NCBI GenBank assembly: GCA_022496205.1
Contig: WTXD01000039.1
Location: 1-64,000 of the forward strand
Origin: Gloeopeniophorella convolvens
Taxonomy: Eukaryota > Basidiomycota > Agaricomycetes > Russulales
DNA length: 64,000 bases
Direction of reading: 5' to 3'
Numbering within the stretch: the first letter of the stretch is position 1; each line of letters begins with the position of its first letter. Positions 46,593 to 57,842 of the stretch are shown here, in pieces. The notes beneath the pieces are model-generated. The model worked only from the letters and a program-made list of their open reading frames with translations. It was not told the DNA's origin and did no database searches. The position numbers and the translations under genes are program-made.

Positions 46593-49010
46593 CTATTCGG
46601 GGTATTCGCTCGGTCGACTGGGACTCGGGAGCTTTGGGCTATCGGTGGCGACGACGCTACATGCGGATTGGGAAATGCCCAGATAGTATAGGCGCTGAAT
46701 GACACACCGGTCCGTTCGTTGGCGCTTCTCAGGCAGATCATTGCCATCCACCTCCGCCCTCCGTTTGCCATCGTCGAACGCCGAGTTTCGAATAGCTTCA
46801 ATCACCTTCTCGAGACGAGGGCGCAGCTTCGGGTCAGCACTCAGCAGCTGTAGGCAGAGACTTGAAGTTGTCGGGCTGTCGTTCCCCCGAGGAATGTACC
46901 CAGAGAAATACTCTATCATCCGTCCGCACGCCCACCGATCAGCCAGTATCGGACTATACTCCACATCCGGCCCATGTTCCGTACCAGCTTCGGGAGCGAT
47001 CCATCCACGCGTTCCACACCAGTAGTCAATCAGCGTCTCTTCGCCCTCGACGAACATGGACAAGCCATAGTCTATGATCAACAGCCGCAGCGAGCGCGCA
47101 GACAGAGGGCCGTCGACCTTGACGACGACATTGGAGGGATTCAGATCAAGGTGGGCAATCTTGTTCTCGTGCAAGAACGCGACACCTTCCAAGAATTGGG
47201 TGCGAAGACCCAAGGCTGCATGGGGATACCGTCAAAAGTCCAGAAGCTCGCGCAGAGGAGTACACCAAGGCAACACGATGGCTCTCCCTACTGGATGTTC
47301 GAAGGCGTCGGCAAGCTCGATGGTATGGTTCCTCGGGGATTTGATGGCATTCAAGTATCGTAGAATCTTGAGTTCGTCTGATTTGCTATCCAGAGGTTTG
47401 ATGACGACCTTTGATCCGTCAGCCGCCGTGGCTTCACGCATCGAAGGTTTCACCTAGCAGTGAGAATTGAGTTGTGGTTACAACGCATAACAGATGGATG
47501 CGCACAGGGGTTAATCTTATGAGGCCATCAATTTCCTCATTGGTGAGCGTGTAACCCGATGCTTTGAGAATCTTCAGGATTGCTGGTTCATCAAGGATGT
47601 ACCTTCGCGTCTGAGCGTCATGAGAAGGTCCCGGCTGGGCAGGGTCGTGTGCGCCGCTGGAGTCACCGCACTTCCACTTAGACGGAGGCTTCGTTGTAGA
47701 AATAAAAAAATTGAGCTGCCTGTTGAAAACTTCGTTTTTCACGTCCTGGATCCGCTGGTACAAGTCGGGGTCAAGCCCATTAATACCAAGCACCAGTTGG
47801 GATTTGAGATTGTACAATCGAAACATAAATTCGAACGCTCCCTCGCGCGTCCTCAGGTCAAACTCTCTGGACAAGTATCGAACCTTCACAACGTGTGTTA
47901 GCCACCACCGCTGACCGACGGTTTCCTCGAGAATGTTACCTCATTACTAAGTGGGTCGGGTTGACACAAGAGATTTTGTGTGGCAACGAATCTGACGTCA
48001 ACGTATATTGCCATGATGACCACTGGCTTATTTGTACCAGGCTTGCGTAAGGAATTGGCAAGTCGGGCAAGACAGGCAGCTTGCAAAAGCATCCAGTACC
48101 GATCTGGACATGCGACTCGCCCGGTCGAATTGACCTCGAGGATGCACCGCGGAAGGCCATCAATGCGAAGATGGAAATCACTTGTTGGCGTGTATTGGTA
48201 GTCATCCCTAGTTTCTTTGGCGTGCACAACCAGGTGAAAAGGCCAATCTGTGCCACTGCGTCCAACTGGTCGGCCAGGAATACTGATGATGAACGAAATG
48301 TTGCTCACAATCCATGGGCGCACCCAATCTCGCCAGAGTCGTTCTCCTCGAATCCGACCAGAAAGTCCTGCAGGAGGTTGCGCACTTGAGCTTCTTTCTT
48401 CTCTAGGTAGTTGTCCAATAGCAACAGCTGAGGGCTCTGCCAGATGTGAGTGTAGTGAACCATCTCTCCCGTGGTCGTATGGGGAGCGTCTGGAAGCTCG
48501 TCTGGGTCGTCCGAAAAGAAGGACTTGTATGCGTCGTCAGTGATGCACCGGTGCTTGAAACATTCCGAAAATTCCTGAGGCGAGCGTGAAAACTGAAGAA
48601 AAATGCGAGAATGTATGCCGACGCCTACATCAGGTTGACAGAGACGCTTAGCACTCAAGATGCCATCAAATTCCCCGAGAGGCCCAGGGATCGCCGCGGA
48701 CGAAACGATACCATTGGCCATTAGATCGCATAGACCAAAATTCTTGCTTTTGAAACGCTGCACAAAGACGCGGACTTCTGACTGATCGCTGGTGGCGATA
48801 GGTCCGAGGAGATCATGCTGGTCTGCAGACAAGTATCAGTCATCCATGGCATGGTGTGCGACGATTAAAGCGGGCAGTATGCAAGCGTACCGTCGGGACG
48901 TGATGTTGCCGGATATCGCTGAACAGCCATGTGAAGAACCCCTCCACGCAGTTGATTGGGTTGAAAGTAGTCCGAGATACGTCTTGAACTCACATCGAGG
49001 TAACTCCGTT
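46593..49010 (-). pseudogene. Header-less kinase gene, copy 3, with a nonsense codon
   Basis: Third paralogue. The upstream exon (FQPNQLRGGVLHMAVQ, about 48970) and the middle exons (ILEVNSTGR, LLQAACLARLANSLRK) are present. The kinase exon runs from about 47454 to 46593 with the same catalytic motifs. At 47234-47232 the codon that is CGA in copies 1 and 2 (DFRRYPHAALG) is TGA, which cuts the kinase before its catalytic loop. No Crinkler-like header precedes it: the homology ends at about 49010, where the NTH1 promoter begins. It is most likely a pseudogene, though the sequence is otherwise well kept. Confidence 0.7.
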
Positions 49011-49115
49011 TGACAGTCTCGGATATTACGTCAGCTCGCGTAGCTCACTTATGCACTGCAGGGCGCTTACTGCCTCGCACTCGCCGCTTTTCTTCGCAGT
49101 CCCTTTTTCGCAAAA

Positions 49116-50533
49116 ATGAAGAGAAAGAACAGCGCTTTGAAACAAGTCACGCGCAAGATCGCCTCCATCAAGAGCACGGCTGACTCCTCCGTGACGCTTT
49201 TCAAACTCGAGGAGCCCGGTTCCAGTGACGACGCCGCCCCAGGGTCCTCCCTGCGCCGCTCGAAACGCGTCAAGGTAGAAGACGAAGAGACCGCGCTGAA
49301 GGAGGAGCACTCCGTGGCTGCAACGCGCACGACCAAGCGTCGTGCCGCTGCCAAAGCCGAGCCCGACGCGTCGCCCCGCAAGGGCACGGCGATCAAGCAG
49401 GCGCGCGCAACGCCGCACCCAGCGCCCGCGCGCTGGCACGAGACATACGGTGCGATTCGAGAGATGCGCGCGCGCGTACCCGCGCCTGTAGACACGATGG
49501 GGTGCGACACTGCCAAGCGGAAGGAGACCGATCCCCGGGTGCGTTCTATCCTACATCCCCGTGGCACGCTCGAGAGCTGACAGCGTACAGAACCAGCGCT
49601 TCGCGACGCTCGTCGCGCTCATGCTTTCCTCGCAAACGAAAGATGAGGTGACGGACGCCTCGCTCGACCGGTTGCGCGCCGCGCTTGGTGGGACGCTCAG
49701 CCTCGACGCGTTGCTCGGGGCACCCGAGCAGGCGATTGCAGACGCCATCAACAAGGTTGGTTTCTGGCGCCGCAAGACGCAGTGCGTCTTCCTCTTCCTG
49801 CTCGGGCTGCGTGCGAAATGCTGAATGTATACAGATACTTGCGCCAGGCGGCGCAGAAGCTGCGGGACGAGTTCGGCTCGGATGTGCCAAAGACAGCAGA
49901 GGAACTGTGCTCGCTGCCTGGCGTTGGGCCGAAAATGGCGTTCCTGTGCCTTCACGCTGCGTGGAACATGTACGTGTAGACGTCACTCAGTGTCATTCCG
50001 GTGCTGACAAGCACGGCAGAAATGTTGGCATTGGTGTAGATGTCCATGTACACCGGATCACCAACCGATTAGGGTGGCATAAACCGCCAACCAAGACGCC
50101 TGAGGAAACGAGGTAGAGTGAGGGCATATACCCTTGAGGCATTTCGCTGATGCGAATCGAACGACGCAGAGTCAATTTGGAATCTTGGCTTCCCGTGGAA
50201 TTCCACAAGGAAATCAACCATCTCCTTGTCGGTTTTGGTCAGGTCTGGATAGCTCTCTCAAACAGCCTGCTGTCGCTCACTGAGGGACAGGTCATCTGCG
50301 TCCCAATTGGTCCAAAATGCGACCAGTGTACCCTGAGCGAGCAGGGCCTCTGCCCCAGTGCGCAGCGGGTGGTCAAATCGAAGTCAAAGAAGGTGGTCGT
50401 GGTAAAGCAAGAGTCGGGCCCTAAAATCGAGATCGCCATCGAGACGGCAACGCTCAACCTGCCCAAGGACGAGCCCGCGTCGCCCGCACTGAGCGCGGTG
50501 TCGAGCCTAACGCCTGAGCCGGAAGATGCATAG
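49116..50533 (+). CDS. NTH1: Endonuclease III homologue (DNA glycosylase/AP lyase)
   Basis: Exons start 49116-49538, 49591-49781 and 49835 to about 49970, then exons for [41 protein letters not shown] and the C-terminus, ending at 50533. The basic N-terminal extension ([16 protein letters not shown]) may carry nuclear and mitochondrial signals. The helix-hairpin-helix LPGVGPKMA holds the catalytic Lys, and GVDVHVHR holds the catalytic Asp. A 4Fe-4S cluster site follows: [11 protein letters not shown] plus LC (C-x6-C-x2-C-x7-C; the last spacing is a little longer than usual). The protein removes oxidised pyrimidines in base excision repair. It lies just right of the duplicated region; a fragment copy is at 42888. 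Confidence 0.92.
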
Positions 50534-50627
50534 CATGCGCTCGTCGGATACAAGATCTCTGTGGTACACTGTAGTCCACACCTGCTTTGTCTATTTTCCG
50601 TTCTGCTTCCTGCACTCTAGTATTCAT

Positions 50628-52811
50628 TCATGCGAGATTCATCGCCATATCCCAGAACTGCTTCTCCAGCTGTGTGCACCTACCCCAGATCGCCTGCCAC
50701 CGCGCCAGCGTCGTGGGTGTCGGCGGGTCCGCGACTGCGAGCGCCTCGATGCGCTCTGCCCAACACAACACATACGTTATCGCGGCGCGATACACCAGTA
50801 GTCCCTACACGCACCTATGCCAGCCCTGACGGCCGCCTGGTACTCTGCACCAGAGTAGTCCTCAATCCATTCGTGGTACGGGTTGCCCTCGATCTGCACC
50901 CAGCTCTGCGGAAGCTGCGCCTCGCGCTTGAGCCACAGTCCTACTTCGCCGTAGCCTAGCAGGCACGCTGCGACCGCCATCACGAGGCTTGCCGCATCCC
51001 CTATGATATGGTGTCAGTAGCCTCCTCGACGCCCAAAGACAGGCACGCACCCTGCAGCCCGATGTCAAGGATGTACGCGCCGTATGCGGTGCATGCCGGG
51101 GACTCGGGCGCGCTCTCGAGCGCAACACGGTCGACGCCCCACCGCGCGCAGAACGACACGTGCGTCGCGCTCTCACGCACGATGGAGAGCACAGTCTGCG
51201 CAGCCGCGGCAAAATCGGCGTACGCCGGCGATTTGGCCGCGAGCAGGCTGCGGGCGGGCCCAGCGAGTGAGCGTAATCGCAAGAGGGTAAGGAAAATAGC
51301 GGGCGCACCCATTCGCACGCGCGTAGTACTTGAGATAGTGGTAGTCCTGCCTGCAGGGGAAGCGTGAGACCAAACGCGCCGATCAGGCCTCAAGGGCGCA
51401 ACGGCGTACACAATAAAGTGCACAAAGCGCTCGCGCGCGAGCGTGCCGCGCCCAAGCTGCTGCACAAAGTCGTGCTGGACGTACTGCCGCCACACATCCG
51501 CATTCGAGCGGATGAGGAGCCGCACGAGCGGGTGCGGGTTCCCCGCCGTCGGCCTGGCGCGCCGTCGTCAGCGTCTGGTGCGGAAGAAGGAGCGGGGGAG
51601 CACTCGCTCGGAGACCGCCCGCGGGAGCAGCGGGTGCATGTGGTTCAGCGGACCGTGGCCGCTGCCAAGCGGGAACGCGCGCGCGATACCGTGGTGCGTG
51701 TACGCCGCGGCGCTCTCGACCGCCTCGAGCACTGCAGTGCGCGCGTCCAAGTCAGCTCAAACCCCACGCGGCACACCCGGACTGGCATCGGGCACGCACG
51801 CGAGTCTCCGCGCGCCAGCGCGCACGCGAGCGCGGCGCTGAGCGTGCACCCGGTGCCGTGCGTGCTGGTCGACCCGATGTGCGGCCGCACGAGCAGCGTG
51901 CACTGGGCCGGCGCGCCATCGCGCCCGCGCGCGCACAGCACGTCCACGACGACGTCCCGCCCCCCCACTCGGGCTCCGCGCTCGCGAGGATCTCCATGTT
52001 CTCTCCGAGCAGCGCGGCGCGCTCGACGCGCGCGGGCGGGTCGCACGCGCGCGCGGCGCGCTCGACGTCCGCGATGCGCGCGCGCGCGAGGTGCCCGCCC
52101 TTGAGCAGCACCGCGCGGGGCCCGAGGGCAAGCAGCTCGCGCGCGGCGCGCAGCGCGTCGTCGACTGTCCCGATCGGCCTGCCCGCGTTTGCGCCGTTCG
52201 CCTCGCGCAGCAGCAGCGCGGCCTCGGGGACGTTCGGCGTGACGACGGTCGCGAGCGGGAGCAGCTCGGCCACCAGCGCGCCGAGCGCGTCGGGCGCGAG
52301 CAGCGCGTGGCCGGACGTCGACACGCATACGGGATCGACGACGAGCGGGGGCGCGGGGTCCGGGAGCGCGCGCAGGGCCTGCGCGACGGTGCGCACGATG
52401 GCAGCATCGGTGAGCATGCCGGTCTTGAGCGCGGTGATGGGGATGTCGTCCAGGACGGAGCGGAGCTGCAGGGTAGGCCGTCATCAGAGGTCTCGGTCGG
52501 CCGCGAGAGACGGGGCTCGGTTAAACAAGGGGTTACACACCTGCTGTTCGACGAACGCAGGTGGCACGGCGTGTACGCCTTGCACGCCCTGTGTGTTCTG
52601 GGCTGTTAGCGCAGTGACGACGGAGGTGCCGTAGCATCCGAGCGCGGTGAACGTTTTCAGGTCTGCCTGAGGCCACCAATGAGTTTATTGCAGTCCGCGC
52701 GCTCTGTTTATGCACCTGAATGCCCGCCCCACCTCCTGAATCCGAGCCTGCGATTGTCAGCACTGCGAGAGGGCTGCGCCCGCCGGTGTCTGCGACAGGG
52801 GATGGAGTCAT
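50628..52811 (-). CDS. THI20: Hydroxymethylpyrimidine (phosphate) kinase - TenA thiaminase II fusion
   Basis: Exons 52811-52716 ([18 protein letters not shown]), 52666-52541 ([27 protein letters not shown]...) and 52465 onward ([57 protein letters not shown]). Then come the TenA exons ([67 protein letters not shown]), ending at a TGA at 50628. ThiD phosphorylates HMP and HMP-P for thiamine synthesis; TenA salvages aminopyrimidines. One base is missing in the G7 run (51960-51966 on the plus strand), and an in-frame TGA at about 51570-51568 sits between the two domains. Both are unexpected in a biosynthetic gene and may be assembly errors or an unrecognised intron. The domain order matches yeast Thi20. 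Confidence 0.9.
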
Positions 52812-53061
52812 GGTTCAACGTAGCGATTAGATCATCTCCGACACGTTCCTGGTTCCTGATCACAACAGCAAGCTGCCCCACTCCACGATCCACCCCGACC
52901 GCCAATCAGTGCGCAGAAAGAATACAGCAAGATACATCAGCATGGGATCATGAGACCATGCACCCCTGGGAGACGGTGACATTGACCGCGAAGACGTCCA
53001 TCGCGACACAGAAAATACATAGCAAAGCAAAGAGCACTGAGTAATAACGTTACCGCCACCG

Positions 53062-55403
53062 CTACGGGCCCCGCACGCCCTCCGCCGCCTTGCCCTTGCC
53101 CAGCGCGTCCGGAGGCGCGTCGCGCGCAAGCAGCGTCGCCACCTCAGCATCGAGGCTCTCGTACACGCTGTGCTGAGGCAGGCCCCATACGCGCCCCGGT
53201 TGCGCGCGCTCCATCGCGTCGAACACGCCCCCGACGCCGTCGACCCACTGTCTCCGCGCGCCGACGAGCTGTGCGAGCGCATCAGGCACGCGGAGCGCAA
53301 GCTCCTCGTCAGGTCCGAGTCCTGCCGCAGACGGCCATGCGCCAAGCGCGGGCGGCGCCGAGGAGTCGCCTGTGCCGTTGCTGACGGGCGCAGCGCCCTT
53401 GGCCTTCTTCTTCTTTGATGCCTTGGGGCCATCTTTCTTCTGGAGCTTTGTGTACAGCGCGAGGATGTTCTTGTCCAGCGCGTCGCGCGCCTCGACGTAC
53501 TCCTGATGGCCAAGCCGGTCCTTCGCGATCGCAAGTAGCCGCGCTTTGCGGGCTTTGTTCGTTGCGACGACCGTGCGCAGTTCGCGTTGTGCCTGCCGCA
53601 GCGCGCTCGCGATTGGGTCGTCTACAGGATCCGTGTAGTCAGGCTGCGCAGCACGAAATTAGCTTCGGTAGGGTAGGGTACGTGCGCGTCTGGCTCACAT
53701 TCGTCTCGAGAATCTTGTGGTACTTCAGACTGTCCTTGATTCGCCGCTCGAGGTCCTCGACGATGACCTGCCGGCCTGCAGCCGTGCCGACGCCGACGCC
53801 ATGGCGACCCTCCATTGCCTCCTCCGCGGCCTTGACACCTTTCCAGACGACCGAGTCCTCGACGGGTAGCAGCGCACTGACGAGACGCTCTGTAAGCGGC
53901 CCATGCCCGCGCTCCTCGACGAATAGGTCATCATCATTCAGTGTTGCTGGGTCCCACCGCGGCACAGGTGCGGCCGACGCGGGCCGGCCGTAGCTACTGC
54001 TCGCGCGAATTGCCTGCGTCGAGGGTAACACGGCGTCGTACATTGTGATGTCCTCGTCCTCCCACTGCTCAGAATAGTGTTGCCCGAGCTCCGGCATGAT
54101 ATAGGGTTCCACCTCGTCGCCGGTGTACTCAAGGAAACCAAGGTCCTCCTCCTTGATCGGACGGAGATATGGCTCGACACTGGTGTAGAAGGTGTTCACG
54201 AGCACCTGCGATGGTTGCTTCGACTTGCTGAAATCTTCCATGACATCTGTGGGCTTGCTAGGACCCGGTATAGGAGGTGGCGGTACTGGTGGTTTGAGAA
54301 AAAGTAGCTGTGCTATCTGAGGAGGGGTGAAGTCGGGACCAGAAGGAGGCTGTTGAGGGCAATGAGCTGCTGAACGCGGGTCTAAGGTAGATAAGGTACT
54401 TTTTGGGGGAGGTGAGCAAAGGAGCCAGTGGGCTTGGCTGCCTTAGGGATAAACGGTTGGGGATTTGGAGGTGGTGTTGGCTTGTGTCCTTTACCACTAT
54501 GTGATTCTAGACAGGCCGCAATTAGAGTTTTTCTACAGACGCAGGCACGTAGACTCTACCGATATCATCATCCGAGTCATCATCTCGTTTCCGTTTCTTC
54601 TTCTTTTTCTTGTCATCGAGCATCCTGCAGCCGTTCTAGAGCCGCATAATTCTGAAACGAGGGAACGCTTACGATTTCCGAGCATCTATTGATGACCGAG
54701 AAGAAGATACGGCGAGAGGCTGCGATGAAAAGCGGGTGGGAGCAGCGGAATGTGAATGTGAACTTGCTCGCGTTTCGTTGGTTTCGACAGGGAGGGGCGT
54801 GACTGTATCGCGGAGAGGAACGCAGAACGCAAGAAGGCGACAATGGGACGCCGCAGGCAGATACGAGGAACAAAGTGCATCAGAGCAAACAATGCAGGAT
54901 AAGAGGCCAAAGCAAGATCAGAGGTCCGAGGCCGTGTTCGAGTACAGTGCCCACCGAGTATGTATGGCGGAGGCATCGGATGAAGGCCGTTGTAGAGAGT
55001 GAGGATGGCGTATGATAACCACAGACGGATGGGCCACAGAAGAGCACGGGTTCAAGCAACCGAAAGACCACAAGGGGCAGCAAGGGGAGAACGGTGTTGG
55101 CTCGGTCAGATTAGCGGGTGGAAACGCCTGGAGATAATACGCACAGTCTCTCTCCCGCTTGACACGCTCAACCGCCTTTGCTTTACCCTTCTCCTTCTCC
55201 TTCATCTTCCTCATGGACTCCTCGATAGTGCGCAGATCATCGTCAGCCTTCCTGGCGCGCTCCTCGATGCGCCGACGGAGTTCCTTAAGGTCGGCTTGAA
55301 GGACTTCGAGTTCTTCTGTTGGAGGAACGATATCCGGGCTGTTCTTGACGAGCTGGGGGCGGAAGGGAGGGACCACAGGGAACTGAACCAGAGAGGACGA
55401 CAT
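53062..55403 (-). CDS. NGG1: SAGA/ADA histone acetyltransferase subunit Ada3 (Ngg1)
   Basis: Starts MSSSLVQFPVVPPFRPQLV at 55403, with a coiled coil (ELEVLQADLKELRRRIEERA...). A Lys/Asp-rich exon near 54620-54525 (KKKKKRKRDDDSDDDIGRVY) follows. The exon from 54241 (MEDFSKSKQPSQVLVNTF) carries LRPIKEEDLGFLEYTGDEVEPY, and the last exon (about 53644-53062) carries ALRQAQRELRTVVATNKARK and EYVEARDALDKNILALY. These last two blocks are the conserved Ada3 C-terminal domain. Ada3 links Gcn5 and Ada2 in SAGA and ADA complexes. Exon borders between 55100 and 54241 are not fully worked out. The 5' end faces the SLC41 gene. Confidence 0.82.
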
Positions 55404-55686
55404 GGTGCCGTGCGGGTGAACGCGCTCTGAGGGGCGTCGTTTAGGGGGGAGGGGGGGATGGTGCGAGCGCAGAGGGCGTTCCCTGGGCTACTGAAGGCCG
55501 TGCGGGGCGCGCTGGACGACGAGGAGAGCCAGGAGGAGGACGCGGAGGAGGGGAAGCGCAGGAGAGAGCGGGACAAGGTTTGCGCCCGCCACAACAAGCG
55601 GTATTCCCACGGTGCTAATGGACTGCCTTTGCGGGAAGTCGACTCTGTTGCTGTCAGTCACAAGTACGATGCTCGCCTAGCCGCAC

Positions 55687-57643
55687 ATGCCCTCTCCCTC
55701 TCCCTCGCCCTCGCCCGACCCTTCCTTCTCGCCCACTCTAACCACTTCTGATTCTGACCAAGACATAGAGATGTCCCACCTCGACGAGGTCTCAGTCACC
55801 CCGAATCCCTACAAAGCTGGTGGCTCACACCACCCGCCAGTCGACGACTATGACTCTGACGACGGCGACAACGGCGAGCGTGCTCTTCTCAGCCCAAAGG
55901 CGCAGGCTCGCTGGCGTGACAAGTCCCCAGGTGACCCAGGGAGCATCTGGAGGCAGACACACACAATCGTCTGGGAGGTACGTGTGCCGTCACTCGCGCG
56001 CGTGGCTGCAGCGCTCACGCAGATTCACTGGCAGACCCTGCCGACACTGCTGTTTACCACCGTTGGTCTGTTGTTCACAGGCGAACTGTTAGACACAATA
56101 TCAGTGCGTTGCATCCCGAGGCTATTGGTCTGCAACTCAGGCTGTAATAGCATTGGCGGGCCATGACGAGGATCAATGAGCTCATTATGATCGTTCCCGT
56201 CATCCTCAACCTAAAAGGCAACATCGAGATGAACCTCTCTGCTCGCCTCAGCACCGCCGCGAACATGGGCGACCTTGACACCCCTTCCGTGCGCAATACT
56301 ATCATTCTCGGAAACCTCGCGCTCCTCCAAGTACAAGCGGCCGCCGTCTCCTTCATTGCTGCTTGCGTTTCCTTCTTCCTCAGCGCGGTCATCCCAGGTG
56401 TAGGCGACGAGTCGCGGGGGCCCGCACTATCAGAGCCGAGAAACGCGGCCTTCCACTATCTACGCAGTCACGGCCATGACCACCGACGACCACGTCCCCT
56501 ACCACCCGCGCCAGGCGCTCCGAAATCGGGCTTCAACGAGTAGGTGCTGTACTTGTTTCTTCTTGAAGCACTCGCTCAACCAGACCTAGGTTCATGATGG
56601 TCGCGTCAACTGCCATGTCCGCAGCATGCCTCTCTGCGATCCTGCTCGGCTCCTTCATGTCCTTCCTCATCGTCCTCTGCCGCAGGTTCGGGCGCGACCC
56701 TGGTGCGTGGTGCACACGCGCAGCCCTTGCTCCTGCCTCACACCTCACGCCTTTGTAGACAACATCGCGCCGCCCGTAGCAGCGTGTCTCGGCGACCTTG
56801 TCACAATGACGCTACTCGGCGTTACCTCGACGCTGCTCATCCTCGGCATCGGCACGGCCACGCCTTTCATCACCATTGGGCTCATCGCCACGTGTGCCGT
56901 AGCGTGCGCGTTCATCGTGCGGCGGAACGAGCACGTTGCGCCGCTGCTCAAGGATGGCTGGACGCCACTCCTTGGCGCCATGATCATCACGAGTGGGTCG
57001 GGCATCGTGCTTGACATGTTCGTCAGCCGCTACGAAGGCTACGCTCTTCTCGCGGTTGCCTTTGGTGGTGCGTGCTCGCGCGTGGTGTGGCGTGCAGACC
57101 CCTGACACAGATATTCTTCCCTAGGCGTGCCCGGCGGTACGGGGTCAATATTCGTCTCACGACTGTCGACCGCGTTACATGCCGCCGCATATCCCGCACA
57201 CGACGCGCTGGCGTCCGGCGCGGGATCCGCGGAGCCTGACAAGCACGCGCGGCACGAACCCGCGCCTCGGCTCGTCATGCTCGTACTCTTCCTCGTCGCG
57301 ATCCCTGTCACGCTCGTCTTCTTCCTCATCCTGCGCGTCTCAGGCTGGCTCAGCGCGCCGTTTACCTTTTCGCTCGTCGCGCTGTTCTTCCTCTGCATCG
57401 CCGTGCGTCCCCTTCCTCTCGTATCATGCATCAACTGACCGTGATGACGGGCAGATCTGTATCTCGCTGACGATCGCGCGGCTGCTAACGGGGTACCTGT
57501 GGGCGCATGGGCACGACCCCGACGTCTATGCGCTGCCGATTCACTCGGCGCTGATGGACCTCTGTGGGCAGCTGCTGCTCGTCTCGAGCTTCGAGGTCGC
57601 ATCCGCCCTCGGGATCCGCGTCCGCAGTCGCTCGCCGGCGTAG
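55687..57643 (+). CDS. SLC41/MgtE-type divalent cation transporter
   Basis: Starts MPSPSPSPSPDPSF at 55687 with an acidic, disordered N-terminus. The first exon ends IVWE at 55977. Later exons give TLPTLLFTTVGLLFTGELLDTIS, then the first MgtE repeat (LIMIVPVILNLKGNIEMNLSARLSTAANMG). Next come the linker, ACLGDLVTMTLLGVTSTLL, and the second repeat (MIITSGSGIVLDMFVSRYEGYALLAV, GVPGGTGSIFVSRLSTALHAA). It ends RVRSRSPA at 57643. The duplicated MgtE domain with N-L-K-G-N and P-G-G-x-G-S motifs is typical of SLC41 Mg2+/Na+ transporters. About ten membrane helices; several short introns. Substrate is inferred from the family. Confidence 0.88.
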
Positions 57644-57842
57644 CGCACTGGGTGACGGTGATGGGCGCGAGCTTCTCTTACATACATCTGGTAATTCGAT
57701 GCACCCGTAGATTCTCTGTCGGACTCTGTATATATATACTAATCTTCGGAATGGAAGACTGGCACCGTGATGCACCCGGTGTGCAGGTGTGTGCATGTGC
57801 AATGAATAGATATAACGGGTGGATGGAGGGTGGTTCGGTGCG

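Noticed and set aside
51645..52484. 279-codon minus-strand frame through THI20
   Set aside because: Mostly a shifted frame of the ThiD exon. Only its part below about 51965 is in the true frame, because of the missing base in the G run.
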